From NCBI RefSeq assembly GCF_003014655.1, contig NZ_PYAT01000001.1:395827-459826 (forward strand): 64,000 bases of DNA, read 5' to 3'. The translations under genes and the position numbers were made by a program. The notes below the pieces were generated by a model, which had not been told where the DNA came from, did not search any database, and saw nothing but the letters and a program-made list of their open reading frames with translations. Source of the stretch: Planomicrobium soli. Its GTDB lineage: Bacteria > Bacillota > Bacilli > Bacillales_A > Planococcaceae. Below are positions 35,112 through 45,300 of the stretch, in pieces; within the stretch, counting starts at the first letter, position 1, and each line of letters starts with the position of its first letter.

Positions 35112-35750
35112 TCAATCCGCACTTTCGATAATGACGCAGCTTCCGGCCGTAAAACAAACCGTTCCTTCGTCTTCGAGCTCGTTGCTGATGAATCGGGTCG
35201 AGCCGAACGGGATTGATTCGTCTTCTACTTCGTACTTAAAGTTTCTAAGCGTCAAGCCTTTTACTTGTTCAGAAAAAGGATAAAACGATATAAAACGATA
35301 GTTAGTGTCTTGCACCACACGATGGCACCCGGGCGTTAAAAACCGGATGCGATTTTGATGGTTGACCAAGAAAAATTGAACAGCCGGAAATTTCTGCTGA
35401 TAGGAGTAAACGGCGTGTAAAGCACTCATGTAATGATCGAGCCGTCCTCCCGTCACCCCAGTAATAATGACCATCTCCGGTTGGTAACCCATTGCTTTTT
35501 CAAGGCCGAGCTCGGTGTCCGTTTCGTCTTTTTCTGAAGCCGCCCGGACCAAGTCAGGAACCAGCTTCTCGATTTGTTTCAACTCTCCTGCAGTGACCGA
35601 ATCAAAATCCCCAACAGCTGAAAGGGGCGTAACGCCCATCTCCAACAGCCTGACAGTTCCGGCATCTACCCCGATGAATGCCGCATCCGGCCATAATGCC
35701 AAGTCCGGCAATTCAGCGGCCGGCCCTCCGGCTACAAGAACGACTTTCAC
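35112..35750 (-). CDS. thiN: Thiamine pyrophosphokinase
   Basis: Converts thiamine to thiamine pyrophosphate with ATP. The family motifs FIGVDAGTVRLLEMG, GDFDSV and KDETDTELGLEKA are present, with GVTGGRLDHYMSAL in the middle and a beta-rich C-terminal domain that binds thiamine. Length is 212 aa. The start overlaps the rpe stop by four bases. Confidence 0.94.
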   Translation of the reverse strand: MKVVLVAGGPAAELPDLALWPDAAFIGVDAGTVRLLEMGVTPLSAVGDFDSVTAGELKQIEKLVPDLVRAASEKDETDTELGLEKAMGYQPEMVIITGVTGGRLDHYMSALHAVYSYQQKFPAVQFFLVNHQNRIRFLTPGCHRVVQDTNYRFISFYPFSEQVKGLTLRNFKYEVEDESIPFGSTRFISNELEDEGTVCFTAGSCVIIESAD

Positions 35751-36412
35751 AAAACCGCCTCTTCTCCAGCTCTTTTAATGGATTGAAGCGCTTTTGCACG
35801 GTCTTCTTTGCCATAAATGGCTGAGCCAGCAACAAAGACGGTTGCTCCAGCTTTCGCGCATAATACAATAGTTTCTTCATTGATGCCGCCATCAATTTGG
35901 ATTTCTACCGATAATCCTCTGTCTTTGATAATTTCAGCCAACTGCTCGACTTTCGGGATAACAGAATGGATAAATTTCTGCCCGCCAAAACCTGGATTGA
36001 CAGTCATAAACAAAACCATGTCTACATCTTCCAATATATGTTGGATACTTTCAATCGGTGTATGCGGGTTAAGTACAACGCCTGGCTTTACGCCAAACGA
36101 GCGAATCAATTGAATGGTCCGGTGAAGATGAGTGGCCGCTTCGACATGGACAGTAATCCAATCTGCGCCGGCTTTGGCAAAATCTTCAATATAATGATCC
36201 GGATTTTCAATCATCAAGTGAACATCAAGAGGCAGTTTTGTCAAAGGGCGCAGAGCATCTACCACTATCGGCCCCATTGTGATATTCGGTACAAAATGGC
36301 CATCCATCACATCGATATGAATCCAGTCCGCCCCTGCCTTTTCAACTTCCTGTACCTCTTCTCCCAATTTCGAGAAATCTGCTGCTAAGATTGACGGTGC
36401 AATTTTAATCAT
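35747..36412 (-). CDS. rpe: Ribulose-phosphate 3-epimerase
   Basis: Pentose phosphate pathway enzyme, a TIM barrel with a metal site: HIDVMDGHFVPN, DVHLMIENP, NPGFGGQKF and QIDGGIN mark the conserved His and Asp ligands and phosphate loop. Length is 221 aa. It overlaps rsgA by eight bases and thiN by four. Confidence 0.97.
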   Translation of the reverse strand: MIKIAPSILAADFSKLGEEVQEVEKAGADWIHIDVMDGHFVPNITMGPIVVDALRPLTKLPLDVHLMIENPDHYIEDFAKAGADWITVHVEAATHLHRTIQLIRSFGVKPGVVLNPHTPIESIQHILEDVDMVLFMTVNPGFGGQKFIHSVIPKVEQLAEIIKDRGLSVEIQIDGGINEETIVLCAKAGATVFVAGSAIYGKEDRAKALQSIKRAGEEAVL

Positions 36413-37301
36413 TGGAATACCTCGGCTTTCGGGTCATAATTTCTTCCAAAAATTTCAAGTAATGTTTATACCGGTAATCCGGTATTTCATTTGCTTCTAC
36501 AGCTGCTTTGATTGCGCATTTGGGTTCGTTCAGATGCAAGCATTCTCTGAATTTACAGTTGCCTGAACGCTCGGCAAATTCCGGAAAACAATCCGACAGC
36601 TCTTCTTTTTCAATCGTCTCAAAATCGAACGAACTAAATCCCGGCGTATCAGCCAATAAACCTTTGTTCACTTCGATAAGCTCTACATGCCGTGTAGTAT
36701 GTTTGCCTCGATTCAATGCCCGGGAGATATCATCTGTTTTCAGTTCGAGCGATGGCAAGATAGTATTCAAGAGTGTTGATTTTCCAACACCTGATTGGCC
36801 CGCTAATACGCTGGTCTTCCCTTCAAGAACAGGCAAGAGCCGAAGGGCTAGTGCCGGATCCCCTTTGAATGTCGGTATGACTTCGTAACCGATTTTCTCG
36901 TAATCTTCTCTATACTTTTGCAATTGCTCTTTTTCAGTTTCAGTCAACAAATCCATTTTTGTGAGGCAAATAACAGGTTTGATAAAATGTGATTCGATCG
37001 CTGTCAGAAATCGGTCAAGCAACAGTGGATGAAAATCCGGCTGTTTTGCTGAAAACACAAGAATGGCTTGATCAATATTCGAAATCGGTGGACGCACCAG
37101 TTCGTTTTTCCGTTCATGAACTACCGTGATCGTCCCTTCCAGATCATTATCAGCTTCATAATCGACAAAATCTCCGACAAGCGGTGAAATTTGCCGATTC
37201 CGGAAAACTCCTCTGCCTCTGCATTGAATGTAACGGTCTTCGTCTTGATCCTGAACATAATAAAATCCACTTAACGCTTTTCTGATTTGACCTTTCGGCA
37301 T
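36405..37301 (-). CDS. rsgA: Ribosome small subunit GTPase RsgA
   Basis: Circularly permuted GTPase that checks late 30S maturation. It has an N-terminal OB fold, then G4 (LTKMDL) ahead of G1 (GQSGVGKSTLLN), and a C-terminal zinc knuckle in which Cys-X4-Cys-X-His-X5-Cys (NCKFRECLHLNEPKC) is visible. Length is 298 aa. In B. subtilis (CpgA) it is also a PrkC substrate, and prkC lies just upstream here. Confidence 0.96.
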   Translation of the reverse strand: MPKGQIRKALSGFYYVQDQDEDRYIQCRGRGVFRNRQISPLVGDFVDYEADNDLEGTITVVHERKNELVRPPISNIDQAILVFSAKQPDFHPLLLDRFLTAIESHFIKPVICLTKMDLLTETEKEQLQKYREDYEKIGYEVIPTFKGDPALALRLLPVLEGKTSVLAGQSGVGKSTLLNTILPSLELKTDDISRALNRGKHTTRHVELIEVNKGLLADTPGFSSFDFETIEKEELSDCFPEFAERSGNCKFRECLHLNEPKCAIKAAVEANEIPDYRYKHYLKFLEEIMTRKPRYSND

Positions 37302-37338
37302 GCTTTCACTCCTTTATTTTCACATTACCTGGCTTAAG

Positions 37339-39297
37339 TTATTCCACACTATCGTATGCAATGGTTTCTTCTAGTATTACAGTCGAATCCCTGACAATGC
37401 GGTAGACGGCACTTTCGCCTTCTGCTATTTGCAGTTCGATTTCCCGGGTTTCAGTTTCAGTAATTGAAAATTCTTCAACCGGTTCCGCCATTGTATCATC
37501 CTGATCCTGGATATAAATCCGCACATTCTGCTCGTCTTCAGCATCCGCTTCATAGGGTATTTCTACGGATTTGATATACGTTTTCAACGGCAAGGCCGCC
37601 CGCCCGGAAGACATCGTCACTTCGATGGTGCTGCCGGCTTCAATTTGCTGTTGCCCGGATGGGCTTTGCGCTAATACGGTTCCCGCTTTTACGCTATCTG
37701 AGGATTCTTCCCCGACAATACGTATATTGAAACCTGATGTACGGGCATATTGATTCAAATCCGCTTCTGTATAGCCGGTCAAATCTTCTACCTGCCGCAT
37801 GTCCTTGCCTTTGCTCACCGTAAATTCAATTTCGGTTTCACTGACAACAATTTCAGCTCCCGCCCGCGGCCTTTGTTCCAGGATGGTACCTACAGGCTCG
37901 TCAGAAAACTCTTCAACTTGCTCTTTCAGCTGAAAATTCTGCTCTTCTAAGAGCTCTATTGTTTCATCGATCATTTCCCCTACATAGTCATCCATTTCAA
38001 CTTTCCGTTTGCCTTGGCTGACAAAAAGCTGGATTTCTGACTCCCGATCGCGTACTTTCTCTGCTTCTGGTATCGTACGAATTACCTGGCCTTCTTCGAC
38101 TTCTTCTGAAAACTCTTCAGTTTCCTCACCTAAAACAAAGCCCGCAGCCCTCAATTCCTCAATGGCCACTGTCCGCTCCATTCCGGAAACATCCGGAACA
38201 GCGGCTTGCCTTGGTCCAAATAAGTCCGGAAATGCTATAGCTACTATAATTCCGGTAATAAGCAAGAATCCAAGAGCTGCCAGCAACCAAGGCCATTTTT
38301 TCTTTTTCTCTTTTTTAGCCGGTGGCGGCTCTGGTTTGTCCTTCGGTTTGGCAGCAAGCGGAATGACGGTCTTTGTATCCTCTGCGCTTCCATAGGCTGC
38401 CGCATTTTTAATGACCGGCATCGCCCGTGTTTCATCCTGGTCTTCCGGAACTTTAAATTTTGGTTCGTTTAATCTCTCATCTGATAATACAGTCGACAAA
38501 TCAGCTTCCATTTCGTCAGCAGATTGGTAACGATACTGCATTTTTTTCGCGGTAGCCTTCATGACAACATTTTCTACACTTTGCGGGAGGTTCGGTACAA
38601 TAGCGCGAAGAGACGGAGTTTCGGTTTGCAGATGCTTTAATGCGATAGAAACAGCTGATTCCCCGGAAAAAGGCAATTTCCCAGTCAATAATTCATACAT
38701 GACAATGCCAAGCGAATAAATATCCGATTTCTTATTGGCTGTGCCCCCGCGCGCCTGTTCCGGGGACAAGTAATGCACTGTGCCAAGTACGGAATTGGTT
38801 TGCGTATATGAAGTCGCACTCAATGCCATGGCAATTCCAAAGTCACTGATTTTCACATTGCCTTCTTCATCCATCAGAATATTTTGCGGCTTTATATCGC
38901 GGTGGACAATTTGGTTATGATGGGCATGTGCCAAAGCTGAAGTCAATTGTTTCATAATCTCGACCGCCCGTTCAGGCGCTACCGGTGAGTTCTCGATTAT
39001 ATATTCTTTCAAGGTTTTTCCAGGTACATACTCCATAACTAAATAATGAAGAGAGCCGTCTTCGCCTACATCAAAAATATTTACGATATTTGGGTGGGCA
39101 AGGCTTGTTGTAGACAACGCTTCCCGCTGAAAACGCCGGCGGAGTTCTTCTTCATTCGAGAAATCGTATCGCAGAACTTTGATCGCAATATCGCGGTCCA
39201 AAATCATATCATGAGCCAAATAGACGTTGGACATTCCACCGCCGCCAATCAGTTCCATAACTTTATAGCGGCCATTAATTCTTTTGCCGATCAACAT
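37339..39297 (-). CDS. prkC: Membrane Ser/Thr kinase PrkC with three PASTA domains
   Basis: Sensor kinase for muropeptides and cell-wall state. The N-terminal kinase domain (1-270) has GGGGMSNVYLAHD, HRDIKPQN and SDFGIA. A Lys-rich juxtamembrane run and one membrane helix follow near residues 335-357. Three extracellular PASTA repeats (about 365-570) and a C-terminal Ig-like domain of about 80 residues complete it. The total of 652 aa is close to B. subtilis PrkC. It starts two bases after the stp stop. Confidence 0.96.
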   Translation of the reverse strand: MLIGKRINGRYKVMELIGGGGMSNVYLAHDMILDRDIAIKVLRYDFSNEEELRRRFQREALSTTSLAHPNIVNIFDVGEDGSLHYLVMEYVPGKTLKEYIIENSPVAPERAVEIMKQLTSALAHAHHNQIVHRDIKPQNILMDEEGNVKISDFGIAMALSATSYTQTNSVLGTVHYLSPEQARGGTANKKSDIYSLGIVMYELLTGKLPFSGESAVSIALKHLQTETPSLRAIVPNLPQSVENVVMKATAKKMQYRYQSADEMEADLSTVLSDERLNEPKFKVPEDQDETRAMPVIKNAAAYGSAEDTKTVIPLAAKPKDKPEPPPAKKEKKKKWPWLLAALGFLLITGIIVAIAFPDLFGPRQAAVPDVSGMERTVAIEELRAAGFVLGEETEEFSEEVEEGQVIRTIPEAEKVRDRESEIQLFVSQGKRKVEMDDYVGEMIDETIELLEEQNFQLKEQVEEFSDEPVGTILEQRPRAGAEIVVSETEIEFTVSKGKDMRQVEDLTGYTEADLNQYARTSGFNIRIVGEESSDSVKAGTVLAQSPSGQQQIEAGSTIEVTMSSGRAALPLKTYIKSVEIPYEADAEDEQNVRIYIQDQDDTMAEPVEEFSITETETREIELQIAEGESAVYRIVRDSTVILEETIAYDSVE

Positions 39298-39299
39298 GG

Positions 39300-40049
39300 C
39301 TATACCTCCTCAGCCTGTGAGGATAAAAGAACAAGCGAAATGTTGTCTTCTCCTCCTAGGTGATTGGCGAGCTTTACAAGCTCTTCACCTTTTTGGGAAA
39401 GCGGCATCGAAGAACAGACAATAGTAGCAAGATCATCTTTGGTCACCTTATTGCTTAATCCGTCAGAACAAACCAACAAATATAAAGGTGGAGTTAGTTT
39501 GAAATGCAGGAATTCCCCTTCAATGCCGGGTTCAGTTCCAAGCGCTTTGACGATCCAATTTTTCTTTGGATGGTCTTCCGCTTCTTCTTCACTTATTTCT
39601 CCGTTGTCGACAAGCACGTTCACATAGGAATGGTCGCGGGTCAATTGTTCAACGCCCCCATCTATAACATAAGCCCGGCTATCGCCAATATGGCACATGA
39701 CGCAATCGGCGTTATCAATCAGTGCAGCAATCAAAGTCGTGCCCATTCCTTCACACCCCGGATTGTTTCCAGCATACTCATACACCTTCCTATTTATGTT
39801 TTGCACATGATAGGAAAGCCATTCTTTTTTGGTTTCAATAGAAGAAAAAGCTTCCGGCTGTTCTTCCAAAAAAAGTGTACCCAACGAACTGACGGTCATT
39901 TCACTCGCCACGTCCCCTGCGTTATGTCCGCCCATTCCATCAGCGACCAAAACCAGAAGCAACCCTTCCGGCCTTTTCAGGACAGCTACCCGGTCTTCGT
40001 TGATCTCTCGTTTTTTCCCAGTATCGCTTTCGATTACATAATGAAACAA
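39300..40049 (-). CDS. stp: PP2C-type Ser/Thr phosphatase Stp (PrpC)
   Basis: Phosphatase that reverses PrkC action on targets such as EF-G and RsgA. PP2C motifs that hold the metal pair are visible: VADGMGGHNAGDVAS, IGDSRAYV, SDGLSNK and GGEDNISLVLL. I choose TTG 40049, six bases after a GGTGG site, giving 249 aa. The upstream ATG 40088 lacks a ribosome site and would add a non-conserved segment. rlmN, usually between rsmB and this gene, is absent. Confidence 0.93.
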   Translation of the reverse strand: MFHYVIESDTGKKREINEDRVAVLKRPEGLLLVLVADGMGGHNAGDVASEMTVSSLGTLFLEEQPEAFSSIETKKEWLSYHVQNINRKVYEYAGNNPGCEGMGTTLIAALIDNADCVMCHIGDSRAYVIDGGVEQLTRDHSYVNVLVDNGEISEEEAEDHPKKNWIVKALGTEPGIEGEFLHFKLTPPLYLLVCSDGLSNKVTKDDLATIVCSSMPLSQKGEELVKLANHLGGEDNISLVLLSSQAEEV

Positions 40050-40096
40050 ATCCTGCCACCCCACTTCTGTTCTGTGCCTTTTAACCATCTAATTTC

Positions 40097-41434
40097 TTAT
40101 GATTTTTTGCGGAACGCAGCGATGAAAAAGCCGTCGCTTCCGAAATCCTGCGGAAAAATCTGGACAAATCCTGAGTTTTTCTTGCCAAGCGCTTCCGGCA
40201 GCGTTACTTGGATCTTCTCCATTTCCGGATGCTCTTTCAAGAAGCGTTCTGCTGTTCCTCTATTTTCTACTGTATCCACGGTGCATGTGCTGTATACGAC
40301 AATGCCGTCTTTTTTCAGCAACTGCGCAGCTTGACCGAGCAGTGAGCATTGGATTTCCTGCAGACGTGCAAAATCTTCTTCTTTTTTCGTGTATTTGATA
40401 TCTGGCTTCCGTTTGATGACGCCAAGCCCGCTGCATGGTGCATCGACCAATATCCGGTCGAACTGCTCAGTGCCAAAACGCTCAACGCTTTCTCTGCTGT
40501 CGCCGGATGCCGTTTCGATAATCGTATGGCCAAGGCGGCCTGCGGTTTCCTCGATCAATTTAACTTTGTGCTGATGAAGGTCCATTGCGAAAAGCTTGCC
40601 TTGGTTATTCATTTTTTCAGCAATATGGGTTGTCTTTCCTCCTGGAGCTGCGCACATGTCCAGCACTTTCATCCCCGGTTCAAGTTGAAGGCCGTAAACT
40701 GGCAGCATGGAGCTTTCATCCTGGATAGTAATAAAGCCTTTTTCGAACGTTGCGGTCCGTACCGGATGTCCATTAGTCACAACCAAACATTCCGGAACCA
40801 ACGCGCTGCGCACTGCTTCCAGCCCTTCTGACTGGAGCATTTCAACGACTTCTTCGACAGTTGCTTTCACCGTGTTGACACGGACGGTTTGGGCTGGAAT
40901 CCTGTTGTTTTCAAGCGCCATTTCCCGTGCTTTTTCCATTCCGAACTGCTCACTCCAACGCTTGATCATCCAAGCCGGATGACTCGTTTCGATAGAGATT
41001 TTTTCAATCGGATTGCTGATTTCATTATACGAGCGGACACCATTTCGCTGTATTGACCGGAGTACTCCGTTGACAACGGATGCAACTCCACCATGCCCGC
41101 GGCGTTTCGCAATTTCTACCGCTTCGTGCACGACTGCATGTGCTGGAATCCGGTCCAAATAGACGATTTGGTAAAGAGACATGCGGAGCAATGTTTTTAC
41201 CCACGGTTCGATTTTACCTTTCAAATAAGGTTCTAAATAATAATCGAGCGTCATTTGATGCTGCAGCGTGCCATAGGTGATTTCTGTCAACAAGCCTTTG
41301 TTCTTGTCCGCAATGCCGTAGCTTTGGATTGTTTGGTTCAAGAGAAGGTTGCTGTAGGCTTGTTTGTTTTCAACAGCCCATAAGATGGAAAGTGCCGCAT
41401 CACGTACATTGCCCTGAAGTTTTTTGTTTTTCAT
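40097..41434 (-). CDS. rsmB: 16S rRNA (cytosine-967-C5) methyltransferase RsmB
   Basis: Methylates C967 of 16S rRNA. It has an N-terminal NusB-like RNA-binding domain (1-145) and a C-terminal SAM domain ([15 protein letters not shown]). The two catalytic-region Cys residues are in [14 protein letters not shown] and [11 protein letters not shown]. Length is 445 aa. It overlaps fmt by four bases. Confidence 0.96.
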   Translation of the reverse strand: MKNKKLQGNVRDAALSILWAVENKQAYSNLLLNQTIQSYGIADKNKGLLTEITYGTLQHQMTLDYYLEPYLKGKIEPWVKTLLRMSLYQIVYLDRIPAHAVVHEAVEIAKRRGHGGVASVVNGVLRSIQRNGVRSYNEISNPIEKISIETSHPAWMIKRWSEQFGMEKAREMALENNRIPAQTVRVNTVKATVEEVVEMLQSEGLEAVRSALVPECLVVTNGHPVRTATFEKGFITIQDESSMLPVYGLQLEPGMKVLDMCAAPGGKTTHIAEKMNNQGKLFAMDLHQHKVKLIEETAGRLGHTIIETASGDSRESVERFGTEQFDRILVDAPCSGLGVIKRKPDIKYTKKEEDFARLQEIQCSLLGQAAQLLKKDGIVVYSTCTVDTVENRGTAERFLKEHPEMEKIQVTLPEALGKKNSGFVQIFPQDFGSDGFFIAAFRKKS

Positions 41435-42363
41435 TCGAACAGATCTCCTGCCTGGATTTTAGGTCCTTTTAGATAATCTTTTGCCAGCATGCGCTTTTTG
41501 CCGGCTGGCTGTAATTCTTTAATAGCCAGTACTCCGTTGCCTGTTTGGACCAATATGGTGTCATCCGCCATTTCGAGCACTTCGCCAGGTTTTCCGGTTT
41601 TATGGGAAGAAGCTTCTTCTGCCCACCAGATTTTTAAATTTGCTTCATTATACGAAGTATATGCAACCGGCCAAGGATGAAGGCCGCGCACTTGGTTGTA
41701 AATTTCTAACGTCGACTTCGACCAATCAATGCGTTCTTGTTCGCGCGAGATATTGCGGGCGTACGTCACTTGTTCTTCATTTTGCGGAATGCGCTCGTTC
41801 GTTCCATCGATAATGGAAGGCAAAGTCGCTTTCAGCAACTCTGTTCCGGCTTCGCTCAGTTTATCAAACAAAATGCCGGTATGGTCCTGCTTTTGGATCG
41901 GCACCGTTACTTGGGAGATGATATCACCAGCATCCAGCCGGTCGACCATGTACATGATCGTGACACCGGTTTCCGTTTGCCCATCTATAATGGCTTGATG
42001 GATCGGCGCACCTCCCCGGTATGCAGGAAGAAGCGAAGCATGGACATTGATTGCACCAAGCTTCGGCGCTTCTAATAAGGCAGAAGGCAAAATCTGGCCA
42101 AACGCTGCGGTAATAACCAGATCCGGCGCCATATCAAGCACAACTTGCAACTCTTCCGGGTTCTTTAATTTTTCAGGCTGGTAAACCGGCAAGCCGAGGC
42201 GAATCGCTTCTTCTTTAACCGGCGTCGGTGTCATCACTTTTTTGCGGCCGACCGGGCGATCTGGCTGGGTGACAACGGATATCACTTCATAGCCCTCTTC
42301 GACAAGCATACGCAGAATCGGCGCCGAAAAGGCTGGAGTTCCCATAAAGACGATTTTCGTCAA
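41431..42363 (-). CDS. fmt: Methionyl-tRNA formyltransferase
   Basis: Formylates the initiator Met-tRNA using 10-formyl-THF. The conserved folate-binding core [20 protein letters not shown] is clear, and a C-terminal OB-fold domain binds the tRNA. Length is 310 aa. It overlaps def and rsmB by four bases each, so formylation and deformylation genes are coupled. Confidence 0.96.
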   Translation of the reverse strand: MTKIVFMGTPAFSAPILRMLVEEGYEVISVVTQPDRPVGRKKVMTPTPVKEEAIRLGLPVYQPEKLKNPEELQVVLDMAPDLVITAAFGQILPSALLEAPKLGAINVHASLLPAYRGGAPIHQAIIDGQTETGVTIMYMVDRLDAGDIISQVTVPIQKQDHTGILFDKLSEAGTELLKATLPSIIDGTNERIPQNEEQVTYARNISREQERIDWSKSTLEIYNQVRGLHPWPVAYTSYNEANLKIWWAEEASSHKTGKPGEVLEMADDTILVQTGNGVLAIKELQPAGKKRMLAKDYLKGPKIQAGDLFE

Positions 42364-42884
42364 ACTTGCTCCTCCTCTTCTGCGCGCGCTTGAGCCTCAG
42401 CTTCCGCAATCATCGCATCCAGTTCTTCCTGAGTTACGTATTTAGTAATTTTACTTGTGAACAAGATTCCGTCCAAATGGTCCATTTCATGCAGAATAGC
42501 ACGTGCTTCATAGCCTTCCGCTTCCAACTCATACCAAGAACCGTCGCGTTCTTGCGCTTTAATTTTCAGGTGATCAAAACGTTCGACTTCCCCATAGATT
42601 CCTGGGAAGCTCAAGCATCCTTCAACATCCGTGTCGCTTCCTTCATATAAAACCAGTTCAGGATTGACCATTTCGATCGGTTCCTGGCCTTCGGCAAAGT
42701 CAACGATGGCTACACGGGCAGCGACGCCCACTTGAGGAGCTGCAATTCCTACGCCGTCATTGGCTACCATGGTTTCATGCATATCATCTAAAAGTACAGC
42801 CAGCTTTTTATCGAATTTTGTTACAGGTTCACACTTTTGTTCAAGTACTGCATTCGGGTGTTTTACTATATCTAAAATTGCCAT
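42360..42884 (-). CDS. def: Peptide deformylase
   Basis: Metalloenzyme that removes the formyl group from new proteins. The three family motifs are present: [18 protein letters not shown] (metal Cys) and HEMDHLDG (two metal His and the catalytic Glu). A Glu/Ala-rich C-terminal tail brings the length to 174 aa. It follows priA by 19 bases. Confidence 0.96.
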   Translation of the reverse strand: MAILDIVKHPNAVLEQKCEPVTKFDKKLAVLLDDMHETMVANDGVGIAAPQVGVAARVAIVDFAEGQEPIEMVNPELVLYEGSDTDVEGCLSFPGIYGEVERFDHLKIKAQERDGSWYELEAEGYEARAILHEMDHLDGILFTSKITKYVTQEELDAMIAEAEAQARAEEEEQV

Positions 42885-42903
42885 TATTGGTTCCTCATTT
42901 CTT

Positions 42904-45300
42904 TTACATTACTGAAGTCGGATTCATGTCGATCGATAAAGTGGCGCCTTTCTTAATCCACTCAGTCCGGTAAATCTTGATCAATTGTTGCATGACCTCA
43001 GCAAGTTTCGGTTCTTTTTTGTATTTTATCAAACATTGATAGCGATATCTATTGTTCACACGGGCTATGAGGGAAGCCGAAGGCCCTATGATCAACGTGT
43101 TCGGAGAAAGCTGGCTCGTTAAATAGCGGACGGTTTGTTCCGCATAGCCAGCGGCTGTCATCAAGTCTTCATGCGTAAATTGAATATTGACCACGTAATA
43201 ATAAGGCGGATAGCCGCTTGCTCTTCGCATCGCCATTTCCTGATCGTAAAATGGCTCATATAATTGATCTTTGGCAAGCGTGATAGCATAATGTTCCGGC
43301 GTATAGGACTGGACAAATACACTGCCGGGCAACTTGTCGCGCCCAGCGCGTCCGCTGACTTGGGTCAGAAGTTGATACGTTTTTTCAGCAGCACGGAAGT
43401 CGGGCAGATGCAGCGTAGTGTCTGCCGATAACACGCCTACTAGCGTTATATTCGGAAAATCCAATCCCTTGGCAATCATTTGCGTTCCTAAGAGAATATC
43501 GGCTTTCCCTTCGCCAAAAGCAGTCAGGATTTTTTCGTGTGCGCCTTTGTTGCGTGTAGTGTCAACGTCCATGCGAAGCACGCGTGCGCCAGGCACCACT
43601 TTTGCCAATTCTTCTTCCACTTTCTGCGTGCCGGTACCAAAAAAGCGAATATGTTCACTGGTACATTCCGGACAGGTGTGCGGTACCGGTTCATCATGCC
43701 CACAATAATGGCATTTCATCAGTTCGCTCGACCGGTGGTACGTAAGCGAAATATCGCAGTTCGGACACTGCATCACCAAGCCGCAGTCGCGGCATAAAAC
43801 AAATGAAGAATAGCCGCGTTTATTTAAGAAAAGCACGACTTGCTCTTTTCTTTCCAGCCGCTCGCGGATAGCATCGGCCAATTGAACAGAGAACATCGAA
43901 CGGTTGCCTCGCCGCAGCTCCTCCCGCATATCGATGATTTCAACAGACGGCAAAGGCTGATTTTTCGCGCGTTGTTCCAGTACGAGCAGCTCGTAGACCC
44001 CTTTTTGCGCACGCGCATATGATTCCAACGACGGTGTCGCACTGCCTAAAATGACAGGGCAGTTATGGAATTCGCTTCGCCAGATGGCCATATCCCGTGC
44101 ATGATAACGCGGCGAATCGTCTTGTTTATAACTGGATTCGTGCTCTTCATCCAAAATGATCAGTCCCAGGTTTTCAAAAGGAGCAAAAATGGCCGATCTG
44201 GCGCCGACGACTACTTTTACTTCATGGCGCTGAATTTTACGCCACTCGTCGTATTTTTCACCGGCCGACAAGCCGCTATGAAGAACCGCCACCATATCCC
44301 CAAACCGCTCTTTGAAACGGACTGTCATTTGCGGTGTCAAGGAAATTTCAGGCACTAGCATAATGGCTTCTTTGCCTTCTTTCAGCACTTGGTCGATCGT
44401 CTGTAAATAAATTTCTGTTTTTCCGCTGCCCGTAATGCCATGGAGCAAAAAAGTTTTTGATTTATTCAGCGACGCTTCAATGGCATCGAATGCCGTTTGC
44501 TGAGCGTCCGTCAATTTCAAAGAACCCTTCTTCTCAATGGCAGACAACAGACTGGGGTCCCGGTACGATTCCATATTCGAAATAGTTGCCAAGCCTTTTT
44601 CAACTAAGTTATAGACAGTCGGAAGCGTCACGCCGGCTTCTTTTTGAAGTTGGGACGCTTCAATCGTCCGCCCAACATTTTTTCGGAAAAACGCCAGCAG
44701 CTTTAATTGCTGCTTGGCATTGGCACGGACGTCGACAGCTTCAAGGGTTTCAAGAGATTCGGTGATATGGACCATCTTCACCTTTTTGACAGCAGTTTGC
44801 TGGGATATATCCGTATCAGCGATAATGGTGCCGTTCACCATTTCTTTTTTCAATAAAGCATACAGTTCTACCGCTTCTTGCGCCCGCAAAAACGGTTTGT
44901 TTTTGAAATGCGGACGCAATGGTTCTGGAAGCTCTTCAAGAGGTGCATTCAATACAAAGCGTTTTTCGTATTTTGCACGGAGAGCAGCCGGAATCATCAC
45001 TTTTAACGCGTCAATTTCAAAACAGACGGTTTGTTTTTTCATCCAATTCGCCATTTGGAGCATTTCCGGGTTCAGCACCGGCACAACATCCATCAATTCA
45101 TGGACGGGTTTCAGGCGAGCCGGATCAAATTCCGAAGTTTCTTTCAAGTTGGTGATAAACCCGAGCACTTTGCGGTTGCCAAACGGCACTTTAACACGCA
45201 TGCCGGGTTCCGCCAATACTTCAAGGTGCTTGGGTATCGCATAGTCAAAAGGCCGGTCAATAGGATGAGCTGCAACATCGACTATAACTTCAGCGATCAT
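42904..45300 (-). CDS. priA: Primosomal protein N' (replication restart helicase)
   Basis: Recognises stalled forks and reloads the replisome. The N-terminal fork-binding domain precedes the helicase core with Walker A GITGSGKTEIYL and box II DEEH. The zinc-binding insert contains paired Cys motifs (CRDCG, CPNC, CHYCG, CPEC). Length is 798 aa from ATG 45300, which matches the family start (MIAEVIVDVA) and overlaps the coaBC end by 11 bases. Confidence 0.96.
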   Translation of the reverse strand: MIAEVIVDVAAHPIDRPFDYAIPKHLEVLAEPGMRVKVPFGNRKVLGFITNLKETSEFDPARLKPVHELMDVVPVLNPEMLQMANWMKKQTVCFEIDALKVMIPAALRAKYEKRFVLNAPLEELPEPLRPHFKNKPFLRAQEAVELYALLKKEMVNGTIIADTDISQQTAVKKVKMVHITESLETLEAVDVRANAKQQLKLLAFFRKNVGRTIEASQLQKEAGVTLPTVYNLVEKGLATISNMESYRDPSLLSAIEKKGSLKLTDAQQTAFDAIEASLNKSKTFLLHGITGSGKTEIYLQTIDQVLKEGKEAIMLVPEISLTPQMTVRFKERFGDMVAVLHSGLSAGEKYDEWRKIQRHEVKVVVGARSAIFAPFENLGLIILDEEHESSYKQDDSPRYHARDMAIWRSEFHNCPVILGSATPSLESYARAQKGVYELLVLEQRAKNQPLPSVEIIDMREELRRGNRSMFSVQLADAIRERLERKEQVVLFLNKRGYSSFVLCRDCGLVMQCPNCDISLTYHRSSELMKCHYCGHDEPVPHTCPECTSEHIRFFGTGTQKVEEELAKVVPGARVLRMDVDTTRNKGAHEKILTAFGEGKADILLGTQMIAKGLDFPNITLVGVLSADTTLHLPDFRAAEKTYQLLTQVSGRAGRDKLPGSVFVQSYTPEHYAITLAKDQLYEPFYDQEMAMRRASGYPPYYYVVNIQFTHEDLMTAAGYAEQTVRYLTSQLSPNTLIIGPSASLIARVNNRYRYQCLIKYKKEPKLAEVMQQLIKIYRTEWIKKGATLSIDMNPTSVM